From an uncultured Lachnospiraceae bacterium (lineage in GTDB: Bacteria; Bacillota; Clostridia; Lachnospirales; Lachnospiraceae), in the NCBI GenBank assembly GCA_958405355.1, contig CATYEA010000144.1:1-5464 (forward strand): a stretch of DNA of 5,464 nt, written 5' to 3'. The translations under genes and the position numbers were made by a program. Below, piece after piece: positions 1 to 5,464 of this stretch; within the stretch, counting starts at the first letter, position 1; each line of letters begins with the position of its first letter. The notes under the pieces are model-generated. The model did not search any database and was not told the DNA's origin. It saw only the letters and a program-made list of their open reading frames with translations.

Positions 1-9
1 CCCCTCGGC

Positions 10-750
10 TTACAAAACTTTATTCAGGAAATCAATAGTTCTTGCTTCTTTTGGATTTTTGAGAACTTCTTCCGGTGTTCCCTGCTCCACAATATAGCCG
101 CCGTCCATAAAAACGATACGGTTTGCGACCTCTCTGGCAAAACCGATCTCATGGGTAACGACCACCATAGTCATACCGCCCCGGGCCAATTCTTTCATAA
201 CCTCCAGAACTTCACCAACCATCTCCGGGTCCAATGCAGAGGTCGGTTCATCAAAAAGCATGATATCCGGATTCATAGCCAAAGCTCTGGCAATAGCCAC
301 TCGCTGTTTCTGACCACCGGAAAGCTGCGGAGGATAGACATCTGCTTTCGCTTCCATACCAACACGTCTGAGAAGCTGCATACCTTTCTCTCTGGCTTCA
401 TCCTTCGTCATCTTTTTCAATTCCACCGGCGCCAACATGATATTTTCAATGACCGACATATGCGGGAACAAATTGAAATGCTGGAACACCATACCAATAT
501 TTTCACGGACTTTATTAATATCTACATGCTTATCTGTCACATTAAAACCATCAACAATGATCGTACCGTCCGTTGCCACCTCAAGCTGGTTCAGACAACG
601 AAGGAAGGTGGATTTACCACTTCCGGAAGGTCCCAGGAGAACGACAACTTCGCCCTCAGTAATATCCATACTGATATCTTTTAAAACTTCCAGCTTACCG
701 AAACTTTTTTTCAGATTTGCTACATGAACTTTAGTATTCTTCTGTTCCAC
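10..750 (-). CDS. glnQ: Polar amino acid ABC importer, ATP-binding subunit (GlnQ-like)
   Basis: This is the cytoplasmic ATPase that powers uptake of a polar amino acid, acting as a homodimer under the permease encoded just upstream. The 246-residue product matches the usual family length of about 240. Visible motifs are Walker [10 protein letters not shown] (residues 40-48), Q-loop Gln90 in [10 protein letters not shown], the signature LSGGQ (143-147) preceded by YPPQ, Walker [13 protein letters not shown] with Asp167 and catalytic Glu168, and the switch His200 in VVVTHE. The start is GTG at 750-748, chosen because AAAGGAGG (765-758) sits 7 nt upstream and no ATG occurs near the N terminus. 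The gene overlaps the permease by 20 bp, so its ribosome binding site lies inside permease codons and translation is probably coupled. The family is clear. Glutamine as substrate is inference, because arginine, glutamate and cystine systems have nearly identical ATPases. Nothing can be said about what follows, since the window ends 9 bases later. Confidence 0.96.
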   Translation of the reverse strand: MEQKNTKVHVANLKKSFGKLEVLKDISMDITEGEVVVLLGPSGSGKSTFLRCLNQLEVATDGTIIVDGFNVTDKHVDINKVRENIGMVFQHFNLFPHMSVIENIMLAPVELKKMTKDEAREKGMQLLRRVGMEAKADVYPPQLSGGQKQRVAIARALAMNPDIMLFDEPTSALDPEMVGEVLEVMKELARGGMTMVVVTHEIGFAREVANRIVFMDGGYIVEQGTPEEVLKNPKEARTIDFLNKVL

Positions 751-1408
751 GTTTTATCCTCCTTTCCATATACTTGGCCAGTTTACTGAGTAATGTAATA
801 ACTACCAAATAGAAGAGGGCAATCACAGCCCATGTCTGTATCAGAGCCATCGTATTGCTGGCCACCGTCTTACCTGTATTGGTAAGTTCCGGAAAACCAA
901 TCGCAGAAAGAATGGATGTATCTTTCAATGTAATGATAAACTGATTGATAATGGAAGGAATCATCGTGCGAATCGCCTGAGGAAGAACAACTCTCCGCAT
1001 ACTTGTTCCATACGGAAGTCCCAGACTCCGGGCAGCCTCCATCTGGCCTTTGTCAACACTTTCAATACCAGCACGGATAATCTCCGCCATATAGGCACCG
1101 CAGTTCATCGCCAGCGCGGCAACACCAGCCTGCAAAGCCGTCAATCTGAAATCTGTAAATCCCAGAGATTTCATTCCCTGAGGTATACCAAAATAAATAA
1201 AATATGCCAAAACAATTAAAGGCACCCCTCGTACCGCATCCACATAAATCGTACCTATCAGATTAAATACTCTGTTTTTGCCAACGTTCATCAAGGCAAA
1301 AATCAAACCGATGACCAAAGCAAAAATCAATGCCAGCAATGTCAGCAGCATTGTATTTCCGAGGGATTTCAACAACATGCTGAAATAAGTATTAAGTATC
1401 GCACCCAT
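731..1408 (-). CDS. glnP: Polar amino acid ABC importer, permease subunit (GlnP/HisM family)
   Basis: This is the membrane channel subunit of the amino acid importer, expected to work as a homodimer that takes ligand from the lipoprotein encoded upstream and docks with the ATPase encoded downstream. The 225-residue product has about five hydrophobic segments (roughly residues 17-41, 53-75, 90-109, 150-172 and 190-212). It carries the RGVPL motif of HisMQ-type permeases (60-64) and the EAA loop (124-145, [11 protein letters not shown] then VVLPQA) that contacts the ATPase. The reading frame extends to a GTG at 1414, but ATG 1408-1406 is preferred: AAGGAG (1422-1417) is 8 nt before the ATG and only 2 nt before the GTG. 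The gene lies 142 bp after the binding-protein gene, with a terminator-like hairpin between them, and overlaps the ATPase gene by 20 bp. It is a plain permease with no binding domain fused to it, unlike some Gram-positive GlnP proteins. Substrate specificity is inferred. Confidence 0.95.
   Translation of the reverse strand: MGAILNTYFSMLLKSLGNTMLLTLLALIFALVIGLIFALMNVGKNRVFNLIGTIYVDAVRGVPLIVLAYFIYFGIPQGMKSLGFTDFRLTALQAGVAALAMNCGAYMAEIIRAGIESVDKGQMEAARSLGLPYGTSMRRVVLPQAIRTMIPSIINQFIITLKDTSILSAIGFPELTNTGKTVASNTMALIQTWAVIALFYLVVITLLSKLAKYMERRIKRGTEEY
758..765 (-). promoter_or_regulatory. Ribosome binding site of the importer ATPase, inside the permease gene
   Basis: On the minus strand AAAGGAGG lies 7 nt before the GTG start at 750. 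It is read by the permease as part of its Met-Glu-Arg-Arg-Ile codons. This strong, well-spaced site settles the GTG start and points to translational coupling across the 20-bp gene overlap. Confidence 0.85.
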
Positions 1409-1416
1409 TCGCACTT

Positions 1417-1422
1417 CTCCTT
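1417..1422 (-). promoter_or_regulatory. Ribosome binding site that decides the permease start
   Basis: Minus-strand AAGGAG lies 8 nt before ATG 1408 but only 2 nt before the in-frame GTG at 1414. The spacing favours the ATG and trims two residues from the longest frame. Confidence 0.7.
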
Positions 1423-1452
1423 CTGTATATATTTATTTACTGAATAGTTATA

Positions 1453-1481
1453 ATTTTATCATATTGATAGAGAAAAAACAA
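1453..1481 (-). promoter_or_regulatory. Candidate secondary promoter for permease and ATPase
   Basis: On the minus strand TTGTTT (1481-1476) and TAAAAT (1458-1453) are separated by 17 bp, and the -10 box is preceded by TATGA, giving an extended TGn element. The -10 box matches consensus at 5 of 6 positions but the -35 box at only 3 of 6. The -35 box lies in the U-tract of the terminator-like hairpin, so the arrangement would restart transcription right after partial termination. The region is AT-rich, so a chance match is a real possibility. Confidence 0.35.
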
Positions 1482-1515
1482 GAACGCCGAAAACTCTTTT
1501 AGAATCTCCGGCGTT
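1472..1515 (-). terminator. Intrinsic terminator-like hairpin after the binding-protein gene
   Basis: Read on the minus strand, arms AACGCCGGAGATTCT (1515-1501) and AGAGTTTTCGGCGTT (1497-1483) pair over 15 bp, including three G-U pairs, around a 3-nt AAA loop. The arm is followed by CTTGTTTTTTC, with six consecutive Us at 1478-1473. It lies 35 bp past the binding-protein stop codon, inside what should be one operon. Such hairpins in binding-protein importer operons usually act as partial terminators, or protect the upstream mRNA end, so that binding protein exceeds permease and ATPase. That role is inferred here. Confidence 0.8.
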
Positions 1516-1550
1516 TCCTTTAACATATCAAGTATTCAATTTACGAATAA

Positions 1551-2381
1551 TTATTCACCTAAATATTTTGCGATAATCTCATCGTATTTACCGTTTTCTT
1601 TAATGTTGGCAAGACCGGTATTGAACATATCCAGTAATTCCTGATTCTTTTCGTCCATGATTGCGAAACCATAAGGTGCGCCTTCGCTCTCCATACCTTC
1701 CGGAATCTTCAGATCAAGTCCGCCTTCCTTAATGTTAGCAGCCATGATTGGTGTATCTTCAACACAAGCAACACTGTTTCCGAGAACAACATCCTGATAC
1801 ATAGATGGTGAATCTTCAAATGTAGTTATTGTGAATCCATATTCATCTTTCAGGCTGTTAGCAAAATCAGCACCTGCTGTACCCTGTTTTACAGCAACAT
1901 TCTTACCACTTAAATCTTCATAGGATGCAACATCACTATCTGCTGCAACGACAAATGTCTGTGTTGCATTATAGTAGCCTTCAGAGAAAATCCAGCCGGA
2001 ATCGATACGTTCCTGTTTGATGGTTGCACCAGCAATGATGGCATCAGCCTGTCCAGCCTGTACAGCCATAGCAGCCGCATCAAAACCAAGGCTCTGTAAA
2101 TCATACTTAAATCCCTGATCTTCTGCAATTGCTGCAAGAATATCCACGTCAATACCTACGAAGTTACCGCTTTCATCGGTATATTCGAAAGGTTTGAAAA
2201 CCGTATCTGTAGCAATGATCCATTCTTTGTCACTGCCTGCTGCTTCTTTGCTTTCACCGGTTTCTGCTGTTGTTTCAGCGGTCGTTTCAGCAGCCTTTGT
2301 TTCTTCTTTTTTGGAACCACATCCAACAAGTGCTCCAACGACCATAGCGGAACATAATAATAATGCCAATGGTTTTTTCAT
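1551..2381 (-). CDS. glnH: Polar amino acid-binding lipoprotein of the ABC importer (GlnH-like)
   Basis: This is the solute receptor that captures a polar amino acid outside the membrane and delivers it to the permease encoded downstream. The 276-residue precursor has a type II signal peptide: a KK-positive start, a hydrophobic core (residues 4-19) and lipobox LVGC with lipidated Cys21. A low-complexity tether rich in Ala, Glu and Thr follows (31-50, including AETTAETTAET). The family 3 solute-binding fold starts near residue 54. Recognisable ligand-site landmarks, by analogy with E. coli GlnH, are ATDTVFKPFEY (Asp59, Phe62), GATIKQER (Thr120, Arg125 for the carboxylate), VAVKQGT and EDTP (Asp209 for the amino group). 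E. coli GlnH has His before that Asp where this protein has Glu208, so glutamine is likely but not certain. ATG 2381 is chosen because AGGAGG lies 9 nt upstream. The longer frame from TTG 2399 would place that ribosome binding site inside the coding region. Confidence 0.95.
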   Translation of the reverse strand: MKKPLALLLCSAMVVGALVGCGSKKEETKAAETTAETTAETGESKEAAGSDKEWIIATDTVFKPFEYTDESGNFVGIDVDILAAIAEDQGFKYDLQSLGFDAAAMAVQAGQADAIIAGATIKQERIDSGWIFSEGYYNATQTFVVAADSDVASYEDLSGKNVAVKQGTAGADFANSLKDEYGFTITTFEDSPSMYQDVVLGNSVACVEDTPIMAANIKEGGLDLKIPEGMESEGAPYGFAIMDEKNQELLDMFNTGLANIKENGKYDEIIAKYLGE

Positions 2382-2382
2382 T

Positions 2383-2451
2383 TTATAATTCCTCCTCAAA
2401 ATGATTTAAAAAAGCGGAACACAAGGTCATCAAACGCATCTTTGACACCAT
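2383..2451 (-). CDS. Possible 22-codon leader ORF in the binding-protein mRNA
   Basis: Starting at ATG 2451, the minus strand encodes MVSKMRLMTLCSAFLNHFEEEL and a TAA at 2385-2383, one base before the binding-protein ATG. The 5' half of the ORF runs through the terminator-like hairpin and its U-tract, and the 3' end covers the binding-protein ribosome binding site. GGAGG (2459-2455) lies only 3 nt before the ATG, which is short, but 6 nt before an in-frame GTG at 2448, which is good spacing. The predicted peptide resembles no family that I recognise. Translating it would melt the 5' arm of the hairpin and could let transcription continue. An open frame this short can easily arise by chance, so the call is tentative. 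Confidence 0.25.
   Translation of the reverse strand: MVSKMRLMTLCSAFLNHFEEEL
2391..2396 (-). promoter_or_regulatory. Ribosome binding site of the binding-protein gene
   Basis: Minus-strand AGGAGG is a full consensus match, 9 nt before ATG 2381. It excludes the in-frame TTG at 2399, whose next codons would be AGG AGG. It also falls within the last codons of the possible leader ORF. Confidence 0.88.
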
Positions 2452-2462
2452 CGTCCTCCGCT
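2408..2462 (-). terminator. Terminator-like hairpin: exporter operon end and/or importer leader attenuator
   Basis: On the minus strand AGCGGA (2462-2457) pairs with TCCGCT (2418-2413). The inner stem continues as ACGA with TTGT, GGT with ACC, and GTCAAA with TTTGAT, around loop GATGCG (2440-2435). That makes about 20 bp, including three G-U pairs, with one G-G mismatch and two single-base bulges. Five to six Us follow immediately (2413-2408). It lies about 40 bp after the exporter stop codon, as expected for that operon's terminator. However, it also lies downstream of the consensus promoter at 2506-2478, so transcripts for the binding protein must pass it. Either it mainly blocks read-through from the exporter operon, or it attenuates the importer operon. 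Confidence 0.75.
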
Positions 2463-2477
2463 GATTTTTACTTTTTT

Positions 2478-2506
2478 ATTATATTAAATTGAAACTGTAT
2501 TGTCAA
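2478..2506 (-). promoter_or_regulatory. Consensus sigma-A promoter of the amino acid importer operon
   Basis: TTGACA (2506-2501) and TATAAT (2483-2478) both match consensus at 6 of 6 positions with an ideal 17-bp spacer. Transcription is predicted to start near 2471, giving a leader of about 90 nt before the binding-protein ATG. The -35 box contains the TGA stop codon (2505-2503) of the upstream exporter gene. No operator or CodY-like box was recognised near it. Confidence 0.88.
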
Positions 2507-4245
2507 GAAATATTACCAATAACCCAATTCTGGCTTTCAGTCTGAAGTTTTGTCATATGGGTATAAATACCGTTCTTCTTATAAAGATTCTCCGGAGCTC
2601 CCTGCTCAGCCACCTGACCATCAGACAAAACTATAATCTTATCTGCCCCGGCCACGGTACGCATACGATGAGCAATGACAAGAACGGTTTTATCCTGAAT
2701 CAGCCTTGATAGAGCTGTTTGAATCAGGGTTTCATTTTCCACATCAAGTGAGGCTGTCGCTTCATCCAGCAAGATAATCGGTGCATTTTTAAGAAAAGCC
2801 CGGGCAATGGAAATCCGCTGCCGTTCTCCGCCGGAAAGATTGGAACCATTTTCTCCGATACGGCTGTTCCATCCTTCCGGAAGCTTTTCCGCAAATTCGT
2901 CACAATTGGCCAGACGGGCGGCGGCAATCACTTCCTCATCCGTAGCATCCTTTCTGCCGAGACGGATATTTTCCATGATCGTATTATCAAAAAGCGTTAC
3001 ATCCTGAAATACAATCGAATAAAGGGAGAGTAATGTTTCCGGATCGATTTTGGATATATCCATACCGCCCACTGTGATTTTTCCTTTATTAATATCCCAG
3101 AATCTGGATGCCAGACGAGACACGGTTGTCTTTCCTCCGCCGGAAGGTCCGACCAAAGCCGTTACCTCACCCTGTTTTGCTGTAAAGGAAACATCTTTCA
3201 GAACGGTTTCTCCGCTGTTATATGCAAAACCTACGTGATCAAACACAATATCATAACCTTTATTGGAAAGTTTTGTTTCGCCGCTCTGTATCGGACAATC
3301 CAGAATTTCTTTCATACGCCCGATATTTGTCCGGGCACTGATAATCGCCGCCAGGTTTTGAAGCGCCCCCTGAAGCGGATCATAGAGACGAGATACGACA
3401 AGCAGGTACATAAAAAACGTTAAAGCATCCAAACTTCCCTGAATCAGAAAAAACGAACCGGCCAAAGCCACTGTGGCAATACCCAGCTTCAGGATAAGTG
3501 ATGCAGACACAACAAAGGCTGCCGTTCCGAATTCGGTGATGATTGCCCTGTGTTCCACCGCCTCAATCTTTTTATCCAATCCTTTCAGATAATCTTCTTC
3601 CGCATTACTGGCCTTCAAATCCCGCACAGTCTCTATACACTCCTGAATTCCATCGGCGCAGGCCATCTTTGCATCCATAGCCTTTGCATTCAGCCGTTCC
3701 TGAACTTTCGCCGAAAGCCATACAATGGCAAAGGCCACCGGAAGTACCCACAAAGCTGCCAGGGCCATACGCCAGTCAAAGGTGAAAAGGCTGATGGCCA
3801 CGATCACTGTGGATATCATAGAACCGGCCAGTTCAGGAATGAAATGGGAAAAAGCCGTTTCCAAAAAAGTACAGTCAGCCATAATGGCACTGGTCAGGTC
3901 TGCTAAATCCCTCTTTCCAAAAAAGGATAAGGGAATCTTACGAAGCTGCTCAGCCAGGGTGATTCTCCGGACACCACTTTCGACATATGTGGCAAAATAG
4001 GTTGAATTGTACTGAAACCAGGTGGTCAGAAGGATCAAGCCAACACAGAGAACACAGCCAACAATATAAAATGAAACTTTTTCCGACGGAACGCCGCCGC
4101 CCATCAAATCACCGACAAGATTATATAAAAGGCCGACAGGAAACATAAAAGACAAGTTTTGACACATGCAGGCAATACAGCCTTTGATTAAATCTTTTGC
4201 TCCCTGTTCAGACAAAGCATATTTTTTCTGCAACATCTTTACCAT
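2503..4245 (-). CDS. ABC transporter half-subunit, membrane and ATPase domains fused (second of pair)
   Basis: This is a complete 580-residue half-transporter with the exporter fold, expected to pair with the product of the gene immediately upstream. The membrane domain has six likely helices (about residues 22-46, 57-78, 135-155, 159-178, 243-268 and 272-290). The ATPase domain starts near residue 333. It carries A-loop Tyr342, Walker A GPSGGGKTT (366-374), Q-loop Gln414 in IVFQDVTLF, signature LSGGE (470-474), Walker B IILLDEATASLD with Asp494 and catalytic Glu495, and switch His526. All ATPase motifs are intact. ATG 4245 follows the upstream stop codon by 5 bp, with AAGGAGG (4262-4256) 10 nt before it. 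The substrate is not evident. Drug, peptide or lipid efflux are possible, as is siderophore uptake of the YbtPQ/IrtAB kind, which uses the same architecture. Its stop codon lies within the -35 box of the importer promoter. Confidence 0.94.
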   Translation of the reverse strand: MVKMLQKKYALSEQGAKDLIKGCIACMCQNLSFMFPVGLLYNLVGDLMGGGVPSEKVSFYIVGCVLCVGLILLTTWFQYNSTYFATYVESGVRRITLAEQLRKIPLSFFGKRDLADLTSAIMADCTFLETAFSHFIPELAGSMISTVIVAISLFTFDWRMALAALWVLPVAFAIVWLSAKVQERLNAKAMDAKMACADGIQECIETVRDLKASNAEEDYLKGLDKKIEAVEHRAIITEFGTAAFVVSASLILKLGIATVALAGSFFLIQGSLDALTFFMYLLVVSRLYDPLQGALQNLAAIISARTNIGRMKEILDCPIQSGETKLSNKGYDIVFDHVGFAYNSGETVLKDVSFTAKQGEVTALVGPSGGGKTTVSRLASRFWDINKGKITVGGMDISKIDPETLLSLYSIVFQDVTLFDNTIMENIRLGRKDATDEEVIAAARLANCDEFAEKLPEGWNSRIGENGSNLSGGERQRISIARAFLKNAPIILLDEATASLDVENETLIQTALSRLIQDKTVLVIAHRMRTVAGADKIIVLSDGQVAEQGAPENLYKKNGIYTHMTKLQTESQNWVIGNIS

Positions 4246-4250
4246 CTATA

Positions 4251-5464
4251 TCACGCCTCCTTTTTGACCTTCCACTGTACCGAAGTCTGATAATTTTTCC
4301 ACATCCGGGCAAATAATCCCTGCTTTTCTTCCAGTTCCCGACAAGTTCCCTGTTCTACAATATGCCCCTCTTTGAGAACAAATATTTTATCCGCATTCGC
4401 CACAGTGGACAGCCGATGGGCAATCATAATGACCGTTTTTCCCTTTGAAAGTTGATTAAAAGCCTGCTGGACGCGGATTTCATTATCCGGGTCCGCAAAG
4501 GCCGTGGCCTCGTCAAGAATAATAATCGGCGTATTTTTAAGCATAACTCTTGCAATGGCGATTCGCTGTTGTTCTCCGCCTGAAAGATAAACGCCCTTTG
4601 TGCCAACGACAGTATCCACGCCCTGCGGAAGTTTTTCAATAATATCCATGCACTGTGCATTTTTCAAAGCCTTCATAACTTCTTCACGGCTTGCTTCCGG
4701 CTTACCAAGACGGACATTTTCCAAAATCGAAGTCTTAATTAATTTACTATTCTGAAATACAAAGGAAACCTTGTTCATCAGCTCTTCCTTGCCAATATTC
4801 CGGACATCTACGCCTCCGATGAGTACCCGCCCTGACTGGGGATCAAAGAACCTGGAAATTATGCTGGCAAGGGTGGATTTGCCGCCGCCGGAAGGTCCGA
4901 CAAAGGCGGCTGTTTCTCCTGCTTCTATGCGCAGAGAAATATTTTCCAGTGCATTTTTCTCTCCGTCATAACTGTAGCTTACATTCTGAAGTTCAATAGA
5001 ACTGTTTACCGGATGTTCGGAATCTTCTGTTTCCGACAAAGGCTCAAGTTTTAATACACTGTCGATCCGTTTCAGCGCATCATCCACGATCATGGCATTT
5101 TCACTCTGAAACATGATTTTTGTCAAGGTCACAGAAATTACAGGGGTAATAATAATATAAAATAACAGATTCAACAAAAATTCGCTGGTCACGCCATTTT
5201 GGGTAAATACAATACCTGCGGCAATCAAAAAGACAAATACACCATTAATAGCCGCCGTATAAAACAACATCGGCATCCGAAGGTCCTTCGTATAGTCAAT
5301 GACCCAGCGGCCATAACTGTCAATAGAATCCTTAAATTTCTTAAAGGAAAACACTGTCTGGCCAAAAGTTTTTACTACTGGAATTCCACGAACATACTCC
5401 ACCGCCTCATTAGACATGTCCTCCAGAGAATTTTGATATTCCTGCATTTTTTTCTGCATTTTTG
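4251..5464 (-). CDS. ABC transporter half-subunit (first of pair), N-terminus beyond the window
   Basis: This is the partner half-transporter, cut by the window edge: the frame stays open to base 5464, so the true start is not visible. Compared with the 580-residue neighbour, roughly 170-180 N-terminal residues are missing, including the first four membrane helices. Numbered from Met at 5459, what remains is the intracellular coupling segment (EDMSNEAVEYVRGIPVVKTF, 13-32), two last membrane helices (about 66-86 and 93-114) and a full ATPase domain. That domain has A-loop Tyr164, Walker A GPSGGGKST (188-196), Q-loop Gln236, signature LSGGE (292-296), Walker B IIILDEATA with Asp316 and Glu317, and switch His348. 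The D-loop reads FADPD rather than the usual SALD or SSVD, a difference from its partner's SLDVE. From memory, FADP is common in YbtP/IrtA-like siderophore transporters, which is only a hint to substrate. With the neighbour it most likely forms a heterodimer at the membrane. Confidence 0.93.
   Translation of the reverse strand, partial: KMQKKMQEYQNSLEDMSNEAVEYVRGIPVVKTFGQTVFSFKKFKDSIDSYGRWVIDYTKDLRMPMLFYTAAINGVFVFLIAAGIVFTQNGVTSEFLLNLLFYIIITPVISVTLTKIMFQSENAMIVDDALKRIDSVLKLEPLSETEDSEHPVNSSIELQNVSYSYDGEKNALENISLRIEAGETAAFVGPSGGGKSTLASIISRFFDPQSGRVLIGGVDVRNIGKEELMNKVSFVFQNSKLIKTSILENVRLGKPEASREEVMKALKNAQCMDIIEKLPQGVDTVVGTKGVYLSGGEQQRIAIARVMLKNTPIIILDEATAFADPDNEIRVQQAFNQLSKGKTVIMIAHRLSTVANADKIFVLKEGHIVEQGTCRELEEKQGLFARMWKNYQTSVQWKVKKEA
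4256..4262 (-). promoter_or_regulatory. Ribosome binding site of the second half-transporter, inside the first gene
   Basis: Minus-strand AAGGAGG overlaps the final Lys-Glu-Ala codons of the upstream half-transporter. It lies 10 nt before ATG 4245. The placement implies translational coupling and matched amounts of the two half-subunits. Confidence 0.75.

Noticed and set aside
151..727. Plus-strand open frames of 177 and 96 codons opposite the importer ATPase
   Set aside because: They lie antisense to a gene with every ATPase motif, have no recognisable domain, and arise from the codon pattern of the real gene.
1412..1414. GTG 1414 as permease start
   Set aside because: Only 2 nt from the AAGGAG ribosome binding site, whereas ATG 1408 lies at 8 nt.
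1449..1454. TATAAT on the plus strand as an antisense promoter
   Set aside because: There is no acceptable -35 box 16-18 bp upstream, and the surrounding DNA is AT-rich enough for chance matches.
2382..2399. TTG 2399 as start of the binding protein, giving MRRNYK before the signal peptide
   Set aside because: Its codons are the AGGAGG ribosome binding site itself. ATG 2381 has ideal spacing and gives a normal KK-led signal peptide.
2401..2471. T-box, SAM or other known riboswitch in the binding-protein leader
   Set aside because: The leader is only about 90 nt with about 9 nt before the hairpin, and no T-box consensus or known aptamer core was seen.
3550..4000. Plus-strand open frames of 118 and 91 codons opposite the second half-transporter
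   Set aside because: Antisense shadows of a clearly conserved ABC gene, with low-complexity, non-family translations and no convincing ribosome binding site.
3136..4900. Identical short stretches around ccgccggaaggtccgac in the two half-transporter genes (near 3136 and 4886) as a DNA repeat
   Set aside because: They encode the same Walker A motif GPSGGGK in the homologous ATPase domains. The similarity is explained by the protein motif and shared ancestry.

Overview
The window reads as ordinary chromosomal DNA from a low-to-mid GC Gram-positive of the Clostridia, most likely Lachnospiraceae. This rests on the strong GGAGG-type ribosome binding sites, the consensus sigma-A promoter, and a binding lipoprotein whose threonine/glutamate-rich tether (AETTAETTAET) is typical of that family. 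The family assignment is inference and no species can be named. Every gene lies on the minus strand, so the window is transcribed from high to low coordinates.

Right part (5464 to 2503): two adjacent half-size ABC transporters, each a membrane domain fused to an ATPase domain. The first runs off the right edge and lacks its N-terminal part. They sit 5 bp apart, with the second gene's ribosome binding site inside the last codons of the first, so they almost certainly form one heterodimeric transporter of the multidrug/siderophore exporter fold. Both ATP sites look catalytically intact. The substrate cannot be read from the sequence.

Middle (2506 to 2382): a compact control region. A perfect promoter (TTGACA, 17 bp, TATAAT) has its -35 box on the stop codon of the exporter gene. 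About 9 nt after its predicted transcription start comes a 20-bp terminator-like hairpin with a U-tract, and after that the binding-protein gene. A possible 22-codon leader ORF begins inside the hairpin and ends one base before the binding-protein ATG. This is the most interesting part of the window.

Left part (2381 to 10): a complete polar amino acid ABC importer of the GlnH-GlnP-GlnQ type, in the order binding lipoprotein, permease, ATPase. A strong terminator-like hairpin between the first two genes probably lowers expression of the permease and ATPase relative to the binding protein. A candidate secondary promoter overlaps its U-tract. The permease and ATPase genes overlap by 20 bp and are probably translationally coupled. 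There is no RNA gene, CRISPR array or mobile element, and no gene-free stretch longer than 300 bases.
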